A program made the translations under genes and the position numbers. 64,000 bases of DNA from Euborellia annulipes (Eukaryota > Arthropoda > Insecta > Dermaptera > Anisolabididae). Within the stretch, counting starts at the first letter, position 1, and every line of letters starts with the position of its first letter. Below, piece by piece: positions 29,080 to 41,900 of this stretch. The notes beneath the pieces are model-generated. The model saw only the letters and a program-made list of their open reading frames with translations, was not told the origin of the DNA and did not search any database. The stretch covers positions 186,001 to 250,000 of the forward strand of contig JAKCPI010002000.1 in the NCBI GenBank assembly GCA_023213315.1, given 5' to 3'.

Positions 29080-32000
29080 TCAGAGTCCCCCGGGCTCGAC
29101 GCCGCAATTGAACAAACACACGGGGAAATGCTTTATGTGCGTCTGCCACTGCGACGAGAGCTGGAAGAACTTCACGCCAGTCCATTCGGTGCCGTCAATA
29201 TTCACTAAAACAAATTACAAACATTCATTAAACAGAAGCGAACTCAGAAACCTGAATCAAGTTTAGATATTTTGATAGAATTAAAGAAAATATTTATTTT
29301 TTTTTTAAACACTCACACTTTTTCCCATTCACACTCACACTCGCACATACATTCACAATTCTTTTTGGCAACTTAGGCCATTTAAGACTTTAAACGATAT
29401 TCGTTAATGATTATTATACATATTGGGGTCCAAACATTTTTATTTAAGTCATTTGGTATCCAAATGCCTTAAATAAAATTATCGGACTGCCTGGGGTCCG
29501 AACCCGCGACGTTTGGTATAAAAGGTAGACACTCTACCAACTACTCCAAGCCCCGTGGGCCCAGACATTCTTATTTAAAAGAAAATTGCTTTAGTAAATT
29601 AATACTATTGTTTATATTCATTGTTGAAAAAATTTATTAAATATTAAGTTACCTAATCCCTCGGGGCTTGGTGTAGGGGTTAGCGTGCTAACCTCGTATA
29701 CCAAAAGTCGCAGGTTCGGACCCCAAGCAGTCCGATGATTTTATTTGGATACCAGTGGCTTAAATAGAAATGCCTGGACTCCACATATATATATATTCAT
29801 TATAACGGTTATCGTTTAAAGTCTTAAATGGCCTAAGTTGCCGAAAAGACTGTGTGGATGTGTGTGTGAATGGGAAAAAAGTTTGAGTGTTTAAAAAGAA
29901 AGTTATCTAATGGCCCTCGGTCCTTGGTGCAGTGGTTAGTGTGCTGGCCTTCTATACCAAGGGTCGCGGGTTCGCATCCCGTCTCATGCGAGAATTTATT
30001 TCAATTTAATTGGCTACAAATAAATTAAAATAAATAGAGAGGGGGGTCCAAATGCAGAAAATAAAAAAAAAAGGTTATCTATTGTATTTATTTTATTCCT
30101 CTCCGCGAATTTAATCAATATATTATATAATTTGAGGACGCTCGTGGCTAATCGGATAAGCTGCGGATTACGAATCCAGAGTTGCTATAGAACTCGGGTT
30201 CAAATCCCACTTGCCGTGGAAATTTTCAAACATTGCCAATGTCTCCCCCGTCTCTCTGTAATTGGAGTTTGTCTCTGTTGAGAGATGTGGAAATTAAAAA
30301 AAAATAATAATTTAATAAGGTTGCTTGTTTTTATTAAATCTCTGAAAGTATAATCCTTTCATTTCGAAATTTTTACAAAAAGCTGGCCAAACAGTCGGAC
30401 ATTATCCAATTATAATTATAGAAAATTTAAATAGATATTATACTAAATGCTAATTTCTATAAATATATGATTTGTTTACCTTTAAGAGGAATGCTATGTG
30501 TTTTGGCAGAAATGATCAGACGAGAGACTCCTTCGATTGTTTGACTTTTTGGTTCATTATCCTTCTCCTTTTCTTTCTTTTTACCTAACCTCATAACTGA
30601 AAAAGAAAAAAAATCAATTTTAAAATAATTGGGCTTAGATTTTTTAGACTCTTAGAAACAAGGGCGGATACAAGGGGGTAATTACCCCCCTGAGATTTGA
30701 AAAAAATACATTTTTTTCGCAAAAAAATTTATTTTTAATGTAAAATTTTAAAAATTATTTGCCAAACAAGTAGAGAATGCGCCTTTAAATTACCGAAATT
30801 AAGAAAAAATAGTATGCTGTGCGACGAGCCACACCAGATTACCCCCCCCCCCCCCGAGAAACACCACTGGATCCGCCCTTGCTTAGAAATCTGGTATAAC
30901 TAGTCGCACTCACTTCCTTGAGATAGAATACAATTTACTGTATTAAGTCATTTTACTTTCTCTTCCCTATATTCCCTATATATGTTAATATATAGAGAGA
31001 GAAAGTATTGGATTCATGTCAAAATTCGATTTCGAGATTTTGATGGATATACAGCCAAAAAAGGATTTTTAGCAACATGGTCTGTATATCTATGTGAGTT
31101 CAATTTAAAGCATGAAGGAATTGAGCTTGGAGGTTGAAATTTTATATTTAAGTTTCGGCCAAAGAGTACTAGTACTTTATTTATGTAGTTTTTCAGTTTT
31201 TTTTTTCGATTTTCTCAAAATTCGCTCCAACGATTTTGATTAAAATTCAAAAATCAATTATTTTTTAGATTCTCTTCAAAATGTATATTCTCATTTTGCC
31301 CTTGAAATTTTATTAAGACCACTTTACTCTTGTACTCCATAGAAAAGATAGGAGAAATGGTGTGACAAGCACAGAACACAACTTTCGAATACCGAAGGCA
31401 AGAGAAAGTTGTGTGCTATACGACCAGACACACGAGATTTATTTCCAAAAAATGATAAAAACTCGTCAGTCAAAAGGGGGGGGGGAACAAAAAAATATCG
31501 TTGAGAAGAAATTATTTTTTGACGGTAAGGTGAGTGCAGTGAGACTGCGCCGCTTAAATTTCAACTCGGAACTGACGGAACGGAGACGTGACGTGACTAT
31601 TCTGTGTGTGAATCCTTCTTCTTGCTTGCCGCACATGACATAAATTCATTCCCAAGAAATGGTTTGTTTTGTCAAACTTTATTTATCGATGATGATATAT
31701 TGATATTGATTTCAAAAGAGACTGAAAGAAATCGCCTTAATGGAAACTTAATGTTTAGTCATTAATTTACAGATTAGATTTGTTTTAATTGAAATTGGAT
31801 CCGGGATTGACTCGATCACTTTTTAATGCATATAGGCAACAAATTAGAACTGCTTAAAAGTCAAGATATAATTAAAAATCTGGTGTGACTGGTCGCACAG
31901 CACACAACTATCTCTTACCTTTGGTAATCAAAAGTAGTGTTCTGTGCTTGCCACACCAGTTCTCCTATCTTTCCTATGAAGTACAAGAGTAAAGTGGTCT

Positions 32001-32962
32001 TCATAAGATTTCAAGGGCAAAATGAGAATATACATTTTAAAGAGCATCTATGAAATACCTAATTGATTTTTGAATTTTAATCAAAACCGTTGGAGTGAAT
32101 TTTGAGAAAATCGAAAAAATCTGGTGTGACTGGCGCACAGCACACAACTTTCTCTTACCCTTCGGTAAGAGAAAGTTGTGCACTGTGCTGGTCACACCAG
32201 ATTTTTTGTGTCGAGATATATTTAGTTTCCGATAGCACCTTAGTTTCAAACTTGCATTTTAAATGTTGACTGCTTCAAATAAACTATGGTTATTTTTCAA
32301 AATTTTAATCTCATATTTGGACATTTTATACACAATATAGAATCGTAAATAAATACAAAATTTCATAAGAATTGGAAAAAAAAATTTTAAATGCCTAAAA
32401 AGTTCCAAAGGGGACCCCCTTTTGAATCTAAATTAACATACAAATCCCTATAGGAAATTAACATTAGGCCTATGAGAGAAGGCGGAGAGACAGGCGATAA
32501 TGTTTGCAAGTGAGAGAGAGAGAGAGAGTGATATGTTTTCTCCTAAGCAATTAAAGACACAAATAAATGGGAATTTAAATAATAATTGATTTTTAATCTA
32601 ATAAAAAGAAAAAGATTTAAATTCCGTTACCATGGCAACCATTTCTATCTTTCCTATGAAGAACAAGAGTAAAGTGGTCTTCAGAAGATTTCAACAGCAA
32701 AATGAGAATATACATTTTAAAGAGCATCTAAAAAATAATTGATTTTTGAATTTAAAAAAAAATCCTTGGAGGGAATTTTGAGAAAATCGAAAAAAACTGA
32801 AAAAGTACATCAGTAAAGTACTAGTACTTTTTGGCCGATTTTGTTCAAAAGCTTATTTTGAGCGTGTGGGAAGGTACCTAAGTTAAATATAAAATTTCAA
32901 TCCGGTAGCTCAATTCCTTCATGCTAAAAATCTGTCCACACATACAGACACACGCACGCACG

Positions 32963-32999
<37 letters not shown>

Positions 33000-35900
33000 C
33001 AATTTGCGGGACCCACTTTTTTGGACTCAGGGGACCTCAAAACATGTATATCCATCAAAATCTCGACATCGAATTTTTGACATGATCGCAATACTTTCTC
33101 TCCTATATATTTCATATATAGGGTACGAGAAAGTAAAAATGTATAAAAAAGTGTATATCTATCCAAATCTCGTCATCGAATTTTTGACATGAATCCAATA
33201 CTTTCTCTCTCTATATATTAACATACATATATAGGTAAGAGAAAGTAAAAAGAATTATATATATCATGTGTTGATCAATGAAGTAATTATGAAAAACATA
33301 CAACCAAGTATTTATTAATAAATAGGTGAAAAAAGGTAGGCACCGCCGGCAGTTGATTTGTACTCAGCATGCCCTACTTCTGGTCTCCAATAGTTTGGCG
33401 ATCCATCAAATTTAAATAAGCGAGCGCGGTGCTGAGTGGTCCACTAGAAGGGCATGTTGAGTACAAATCGACAGATCCCTGGGGCGACTCCCGGCGGTGC
33501 CTACCTTTTTTCGCTTATTTATTAATAAATACTTGGTTGTGTGCTCAAGAAATAAATTCCCATAAAAAAATTGAAATATATATAACTTAGTGTATTTTTA
33601 GTATTATTTAAAATAAGGGATCGTTAAAAAAAGGATTAGCGATCTGATCCTAGAATCCAGAGAACAAAAATGATTTTGATCTAGATCCGGGATCTTGGGA
33701 TTTAAAGATTTAAATACAAAAGGGACGCGACCAGGGCCCTATTTCATAAAGACTGACAATGCGACAATTGTCAAAAATTGACATAAATTGTCAAGCCTAC
33801 ACTATGATAATTATTTTATTGTCAACTGCTAAAAAGCAGTTCAATTACAACGATTGTCAACACGTTTCATAAAAAAATTGCCAGTTAATACAAATTTGTC
33901 ACTTTTTACTTCCTTCTATCCAGCCCTTGGCTGCTCATTTTTATTTTTTAAGTAATGTCCAATTAGACCGAGCCGAAGCCGAGAAAGTTCTCTAGTTGTT
34001 TAAAAAAAATTTTTTTTTTCTAAACAGGCTGAATCTTAACCTGTTCGAACCCGGCAAATTCGGGACCCCTGCAAGGTGTTTTAAATTATATTCGAATCCC
34101 CAACGGAGAATTTTTTAAGTTCCTTAAGTTGCTTTTAATATTTGTGTTAAATATAAGCCTAGTTTTTGAATAAATTAAATATATATAGGTTAATCACCTT
34201 CATATTTCTTCTATATTTTCGTTATTTTTATATAAATCTGAATCAAATTGTCTTTGCCACTTCTATTTTTGGCTAATAAAAAGAATGGAGAGAGAAAAAA
34301 ACGAAAAAGTTATCTTTCATAGAAAAAAAAATAATCAACGTCATATTTAATTCAGGCTTATTTTCATTTATTTAAGGTTGTTCGGACATTAAAGCACTTT
34401 CCTTGATTAAAAGCTAATTTTTTAATATGTTATTAATCACTATCAAATACGTATAAAATAAAATTTTGAAGCAGATCTGACACAGGGTTATCGTGTAATT
34501 AATTTTTAAAAAATTGAAATTTAACATGTAGCCTATGGGGAATAACGACGAAATTCACACATATCGAATTATATAGCCCATATATGCATCATTTACAAAA
34601 ACAAAAAAAACTTACATTTTATTAATTCACTTCCGAGGAATATGTTAAAAATAAAATCAAAAAGTTTCTGCCGACCGCTTTTAAAGATATTTTAACAAGA
34701 AAGTCAAAAAAATTCTCCAAAATGACAGTCGCCAATATTTAAAAATAAGGAAGCATCGAGAGTCAGACCAGCCTGGCAACGTCGCATAAAATACTTGATG
34801 TTAGTTACATATTTTTTTTCAATTTTAAGATACTTTTTCTCGCAAATCGTCCATTGTGTTTAAACTGATTTGCATTAAACATTGTAATATATTAAATAAA
34901 ATAAAATTTAAGGCGTTTAAGATTTAAAATAGATAGTTGATGAATGCAATGTTGCCAGTTCTATATTACGTGAAAAACTGCTCAAGTCAAAAGTCATTCA
35001 TTTATTATTTTTGGTAATTAAATTATTAACTTAATCCAATTATAAACTATGATAGGTCACGACTAAATTATAATAAGGAATTTTGGCATTCAAATTTTTA
35101 ATTTTATTTAAAAAAAAATTTAGATTCTATTATGACTTACGATGTACTATCCAAACAACCTTAATTTATAAATATTTTAATTAAATATTTTATTACCAAA
35201 TAAACAAAGCATTGTTGCAAATTAGATTATTTTTTTAAATAAGCATTATATGATATAATTACTTTAATATTATTTCCTTTTAATCAATTCGATGTAAATA
35301 AATGTGAATATATATATTTTGTTAATAGGTTAGGCCTATACGACACAGCTTTTAATGCCTGTCAGAATTTTTTTACAATTATCAACCAAAAAAAATTGTC
35401 CTGACAATTCTCGTTTCAAAAACAAAAAGTGACAAATTATTCATGACAAATTGTCAAAATTCACCTATCAGCCTAGAAATTTTATGAAACCAAAAAGTAA
35501 CAAATTGTCATGACAATTTTACAAAAATGTCATTTTTTACGTGACAATTAAGTCAAGAGCGGATTTTTATGAAACAGGTATTCGACAAATTGACAAATTG
35601 TCACCTGTCATTGTCAGCTTTATGAAGGTTAGTACCAAACATATCACAGGATAATGATGAATCTAAACAAAAGAACCCTTTAGGAGAAAATGTCTTTGGA
35701 TTAATTTTAAATAAAAAAGCCAACGTACTCTTTTGTTTTTTCTCCTTGGTGGTGTAGTTGAGGACAAAATTTTGAGATGGTTGCTCGCCAACGGGAGAAA
35801 GTCTCTGTATATGCAGCGAACGGAAAGTCGTTTTGATCGTGCACTTTGACGAGTCGGCTTTTCCTTTAGCTGGAGGCGCCGGGATCTCGCCAGGACGACT

Positions 35901-38900
35901 TCCTCCGGGCAAGAGCCAATAGTCGAGTTGCAATTCCATCGGCTCGGACGCAAGCGATTGCGGTTCTCTGATTGCTTGCCCAATATAAAGGTTGTTGATA
36001 TTTGGTGAACTTGGAGGTGTGATTCGTTCTTTTTTCTCTGGAAGCGAGACCAACGATGGCGGCGACCCACTCAACAAGGGAACGTGGGTTATTGTTTGGT
36101 TCTCGTCGAGATCAACCGAAGCCGATGCGGAACCTTCAGAGGTACCCAGACGAACGTCCTAATCGGCAACAAATATATAAATTAATTTAGTTTAAAAAAA
36201 AAACACTCGATATCGAATTTTTAATACTTTCTAAGAGGAAGTGAAGTTCGGTTCAAGTATTAAATCCCATCTGTACCAAAGTTGAGCAGGTCAAATAAAA
36301 GTAAATTAGAAACATTTGGCTGGGTCAAGTACGAGAAAAGTAAAAACGTGCCCAATATCTGGGGAAGGGAGGAGTCTTTTATTAAGCCTATATGAAGTGT
36401 CTTAAAAATTGACACCTTCTAAAAGTAAGTTAAATAAAAGCATTTAATAAGAAACCTTTCGAGGCACAATCCAACATTGATGAAGTAAGTAGGCAGAGTA
36501 TGCTATAGAAAACGTGTAATAAATGTAGGCTTAATGTTTTTAAAGAATTTTAATGTTTTTGTACTGAAAAGACTTGAACCTCTCTCCCTGGAGTCACAGA
36601 TCATACTAGTCCAGTCAAAATAGACATTCCAGTTTGCATTAATTCCCAACAAGCTGGATTTTTTGTGCAGGTCTTGAATACGTCATTACAAATGATATGT
36701 CAAAAGTCCCCATCGATCCCGCTTGTGCGTTGTTTTTTATTCGAGGTCAAAGGTCACAAATTTGCGTTTTTTGCGTATATCTCTGAAACAACGAGAGCTA
36801 TCGAAAAATGGTTTAGACAAAGTTTGTAGATCGTAAAATTGTCTACAAAAAATATCTCAACACTTTTTCTTCTACAAAGCATCGCTTTCGAGATATCGTG
36901 ACTTTAGAGCGCAGAAAAGTTGTACTTTCGACTATATGCACACATTTCCGCACCACCTCTGAGGTAGTGTACACGGCGCTTTTTTTTTTAACGTGGTTTC
37001 CCCAGTAGGAATACTCCACAATATATTTTGATCGAGGGAATGTAATGGGACACTATTTTATTGATGAAATTTTTTTTTTTATTTAATGTCGCCTCATATA
37101 TTATTCCTTCATGCGATAACTGGCTGCGATACGACATCAGCAATTTTCAAAAGAGGCAAAAATACAGTATTCAAATTGTTTGAAAAACGTGAAGACTTGA
37201 TTGATAACGCAAAAGTATTTACAAATATTAACTCGTCAGCAGATGTTATCCTCACCAATGGAATTCGTGTTCTCCTTGCTATGTATGGAGCTCCAAAAAA
37301 AATGGAATCGATAGACAAGTATAGATATTTGAGTTTTGTGAAAAATACAAAACAATAAGAGAGTGCAGTTATCTTGTCTCCTCCAACATTCGTTTCTGCT
37401 AATCAACACTTGTTTCGTGTGTTCACCAAGTGCAAGTGTGGCTAGGCAATGATCTAAATCCTGAAGATTGGGGCTGGAAATTGATGTGGACAATTGTTTG
37501 GAGCCAATCCAGACTTTACCGCCACCTGCTCCAGAAAAAATACTCAATACAATTTTTTGTAATTGCAAAAAAGGCTGCACAAACAATTGCGGGTGCAGAA
37601 AGTTGGATTGTATTGTTCATCGGTATGTACCAATTGTCAAGGCCAATCTTGCACCAACATTGAATCAAATACAACAGATGAAGATTGTTTCGAAATTGAT
37701 GTGAGGATATAACTGATATATCTCTTCTTGGAGCAGTCTACACAAATTCCGAGAGCAGAAGAGGAAGAAGACAGTGATGAAGAAGAAACGAGTGACTATG
37801 AAGAATTTGATGTTGAATGATGATGTAATTTTCTTGCTGTTAAAATTTTCATTAAATTTAAATAAAAAAAAAAATTTCATCAATAAAATAGTGTCCCATT
37901 ACATTCCCTCGATCAAAATATATTGTGGAGTATTCCTACTGGGGAAACCACGTTAAAAAAAAAGCGCCGTGTACACTACCTCAGAGGTGGTGCGGAAATG
38001 TGTGCATATAGTCGAAAGTACAACTTTTCTGCGCTCTAAAGTCACGATATCTCGAAAGCGATGCTTTGTAGAAGAAAAAGTGTTGAGATATTTTTTGTAG
38101 ACAATTTTACGATCTACAAACTTTGTCTAAACCATTTTTCGATAGCTCTCTTTGTTTCAGAGATATACGCAAAAAACGCAAATTTGTGACCTTTGACCTC
38201 GAATAAAAAACAACGCACAAGCGGGATCGATGGGGACTTTTGACATATCATTTGTAATGACGTATTCAAGACCTGCACAAAAATCCAGCTTGTTGGGAAT
38301 TAATGCAAACTGGAATCATAATTTAGTCTATTTTGACTGGACTAATACACATCTGGAGTATTCGGTGAGGGTACGTTTAAATATAATTTTTACCTGCTTA
38401 AACCCATGGGCGTAGGGGTTCCCCCCTCCTCCCCCGTCAATATGGGGCCTTCCAGGCCCCATGCCCCCCCAGCCAAATTTCCTAGTTACGCCCATGACTA
38501 AACTCTCTATAAATATTCATATATAAGTAAGAGAAAGTAAAAATTTAAACATTGTTAGAAATTATTAAAAATATCCTCTTTTAAAATTTATTCATTTGGG
38601 GAAATTGTCTAGCTTTCTCTAAATAAAAAAGAAATAAAAATATGAAAAACTTACATTTATAAACGGCACAAAAATTTGTGAGGATTCTTCATCGGAACTG
38701 GAAAATAAAAAATAAAAATAAATAATTAAACTAGAAAAACATTTTAAGAAGTTGGACTTTTAAAAAATAATAATTTGTTCATTTGTTGGTGGGCCAACCC
38801 GGGAATCGAACCCAGGATCTCCAGCCTTTCCGAGGCATCAGGCTTCCTTGGACCTACACTCACATTTCCTACCTACACCGTGCATTTCTTCTATTTATAA

Positions 38901-41900
38901 CAAGAAATCTTTTTTGAAGAATTTGTCCTCCCATTTTAATCCAATATGATCTCAAAAATTATTTTAAAAATAATTTGATTTTTTCTTTTTATACCAGAGA
39001 GGTCAACGGGAAGCGAGCATGCCCGGCAATCCAACACCCGCAGATAACTCTATCAAAGCCAACGGGTGGGACAGGCCGAGCTAAGAGAACAACTCATCGA
39101 TAAAGAACAGATTCGGATAAAAAAGAATAAATCGATTAAACAATTAATGGCCAGCTCAGGATGAATAGGAAATAATTATATCGAACCTTTTTTTCTTTAT
39201 AAGTAATCATGGCTTCTGTGCAATAGGAAGTTGTAAAGTTGTGTTTGCTTGATGCAAATACCGGTGAACACGATTTAACATTTCCTGAGTATCTGTCTTT
39301 GTACCTCTGCACGCTCGAGTAATTCTTTCCACGAATCTGATGTAAAGGCAGAGGCGTAAGCGGAATCTAAACTGCCAAGATATTTTTTTGGCCAAGGAAT
39401 TAGCACCTGCGAAAAAAAAAACAATATTTAAAAAAAAAAAAATAAAATGATGGAAAAGAATCATCTTACCTAATGGAACGATGAGGAACTTAATATAGGA
39501 TTGCCATTCAGGGATTTAGTGCAAGACAATTGCTCCACGTAATGCCTGAGCACAGAACGTGAACCTGTCCGATCCCGCGAGCACACTTTCATCGCGGGCG
39601 GCGGCTTCGCGTTGTTGTTACAACTGAAAAAATAAAGATCATTTTTAAAGAGCGTAGTCAGGGGAGGTGGCAAAAAATAAGATAGCGTTTTTAACACAAA
39701 TGTGTTTATTAAAGCTTTGTGGTTTGAAATATTATTATTAGAGGAATTTTTTTTAATCATAGAGCACATTTTTGTATTGAATATTTATTAACTTCACAGA
39801 AATGCCGACAGATGGCGCTGACGTCTCTGTATATAAAAAGGCACGTAACGGACATGACAGTTGGTTCACTTGAGTCGGAGCAAGAGCACAGTACTTGAAA
39901 ACGGCTGCAGAATAAGCAGTCGAAACGTTGTACAGTATTTATAATTTTAATAAAATATTTAATACAAAAATGTGGTCTATGATTAAAAATTCCTCTAATA
40001 ATAAGATAACGTTTCTTATTTCATTTAAACATTTGAAAACGCCAAAAGTTATAACTGGCAATGCTATTCAGCCCCTTCCTTTCCACGGGGTTCTGGCTAC
40101 AATTTGAACAAAACTGTCTTTCGAAAATTTATCCTTAGCTTCGTCGCTCCACTAGCCGATTATCTGTCATTTTTGACCATAACCATTACTACTACGTATC
40201 ATACAGAAGTCTTACTTTAAAGGGGACTTTCGCAAAGGGATAAGCAGTAGTGTACCCAGGTGGGGGCGAAGGGGGGCGCTTGCCCCCCCCCCCCCAAGCC
40301 TTTGCCTCCTCTCGATACCGACATAAGCGCCCTAGCATCCGGCTTTACTCCGAATTCCCAGCTTTTTACCTAAATCTTCGGCTTTTTTTTTTTTTTATAT
40401 TAATATAATAAATTCATTTTATATCACAAATCCGAAGAAAAATTACAAAAAAAAACAGCTCGAAGGAGATTCGAATACTAGTTACGCCGCTAGGGATTAG
40501 TATATCCGTCACTCACCATTTATAACAGTCGCTATTAAATTTAATAAATAAGAAGAAGATTTTATAGAGTATAAGAGTGAATAATTTAGTATAAAATTGC
40601 TAAACGTACAATTTTTGTATTTTGCTAACGAGACAAGTGACCGTGGCTCTGACGTCCGATGCTCCGAGGGTCGAGATGACTTTTTCTTGCCTCTCCTGCA
40701 GTCTGGAGGCCAATAACGAGCCTTGCGGGTCTCCAGAGCTGACAATTGTCACGTGGTCAGGGATGATGTCATCAGTTGGAAGCACTCGGGAGAGTTGATC
40801 GATGAGAATTTTACGGGGCTGCAAAAATAAAACAATTTTTTAATTAAAATTAGTTACAATTTTATTATTTTAATTTTCTATCGAGATTTATTCGAGATGC
40901 TTTCGTGCCAGTGGCGTCATTCGGATTGATTTATTGATATTTAAATAATTATTATAAAATATAATTACATAAAAATGATGATTTTTAGATTGTTACGACA
41001 AAGAATTTTTTTTTTTACAATAACTAATGAATTTTTAGCGAAATTCAAGAAAGAAGTTTCCCCCACCAAGCAAAAAAGTACAAAAAACTTTCCCCTGCGT
41101 TCATATTTCTACAACAGGTAGTGAACTAATCCTATGTCTAGTTCATTTTAGAATTTCTTAGAAACAGCCAGAGCAAGGGCGTACCCAGAATCAAATCTAG
41201 AGGGGGCAGAACATGGTCGTCCAGGGGGGCCCCCTGGCAGATCATGGCCTTCCAGATTGTGACATAGCTTTTTTTATATAGAGTAGAAAAGCCTTCGAAT
41301 TGAAGACATAAAAACCCTCGAGTCCTAACGAGTCCCCGTCGCCATCGCCCTACCTAATTTTGTTTCGTTTCATCACTTTATAAGCATTTAATTTTTTTTT
41401 CTTGCTTCTAGGGGGAGGGGGGCAGCTGCCCCCTCTGCCCCTCGCTGGGTACGCCCATGAGCCAGAGGATATATTAATTAGAGTTAATAGATTTCATAGG
41501 CACTCTAGTTTGGCAGGTGTACGAGCAGATAATAAAATTATTTATGAAATTTTAATTTGGTTGACGACTGATTCGCAAAGTAGAGTTTCGGTCATTCATA
41601 ATTGACCATCATCAGGCCTGAGAACAAAATAATATAGTAATTGCTCATATTAACAATGTAGAGTGAGGGACAATATTAAGTCCCACCCATCCGTTTTCTA
41701 CTTGTGATTATTTCATTGATTAAAAAAAAATATTACATATTTTTTAAGGGAAACTCATGGTTCAAACCTAGAAAATTTCCAATAAAGATTTTCGATTTTC
41801 TTTTATAAAAACAATGAAATAATCTCAAGTAGAAAACGCATGGGTGGGGCTTAATATTGTCCCTCATTGTACATGGGGATCTATTACAAAATTGTTCCTG

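Noticed and set aside
29005..29266. Plus-strand open frames starting at 29005 and 29012
   Set aside because: They overlap the last PACS exon in antisense; only the minus strand gives a family match.
29915..29990. Candidate tRNA gene (GGTTCGCATCCC)
   Set aside because: The same head occurs in several truncated dispersed copies followed by a common body, so it was called a SINE.
35601..35728. Extension of the PACS exon to the stop near 35601
   Set aside because: A good donor (gtacgt) at 35729 and the phase of the next exon show that coding ends there; the extension is intronic.
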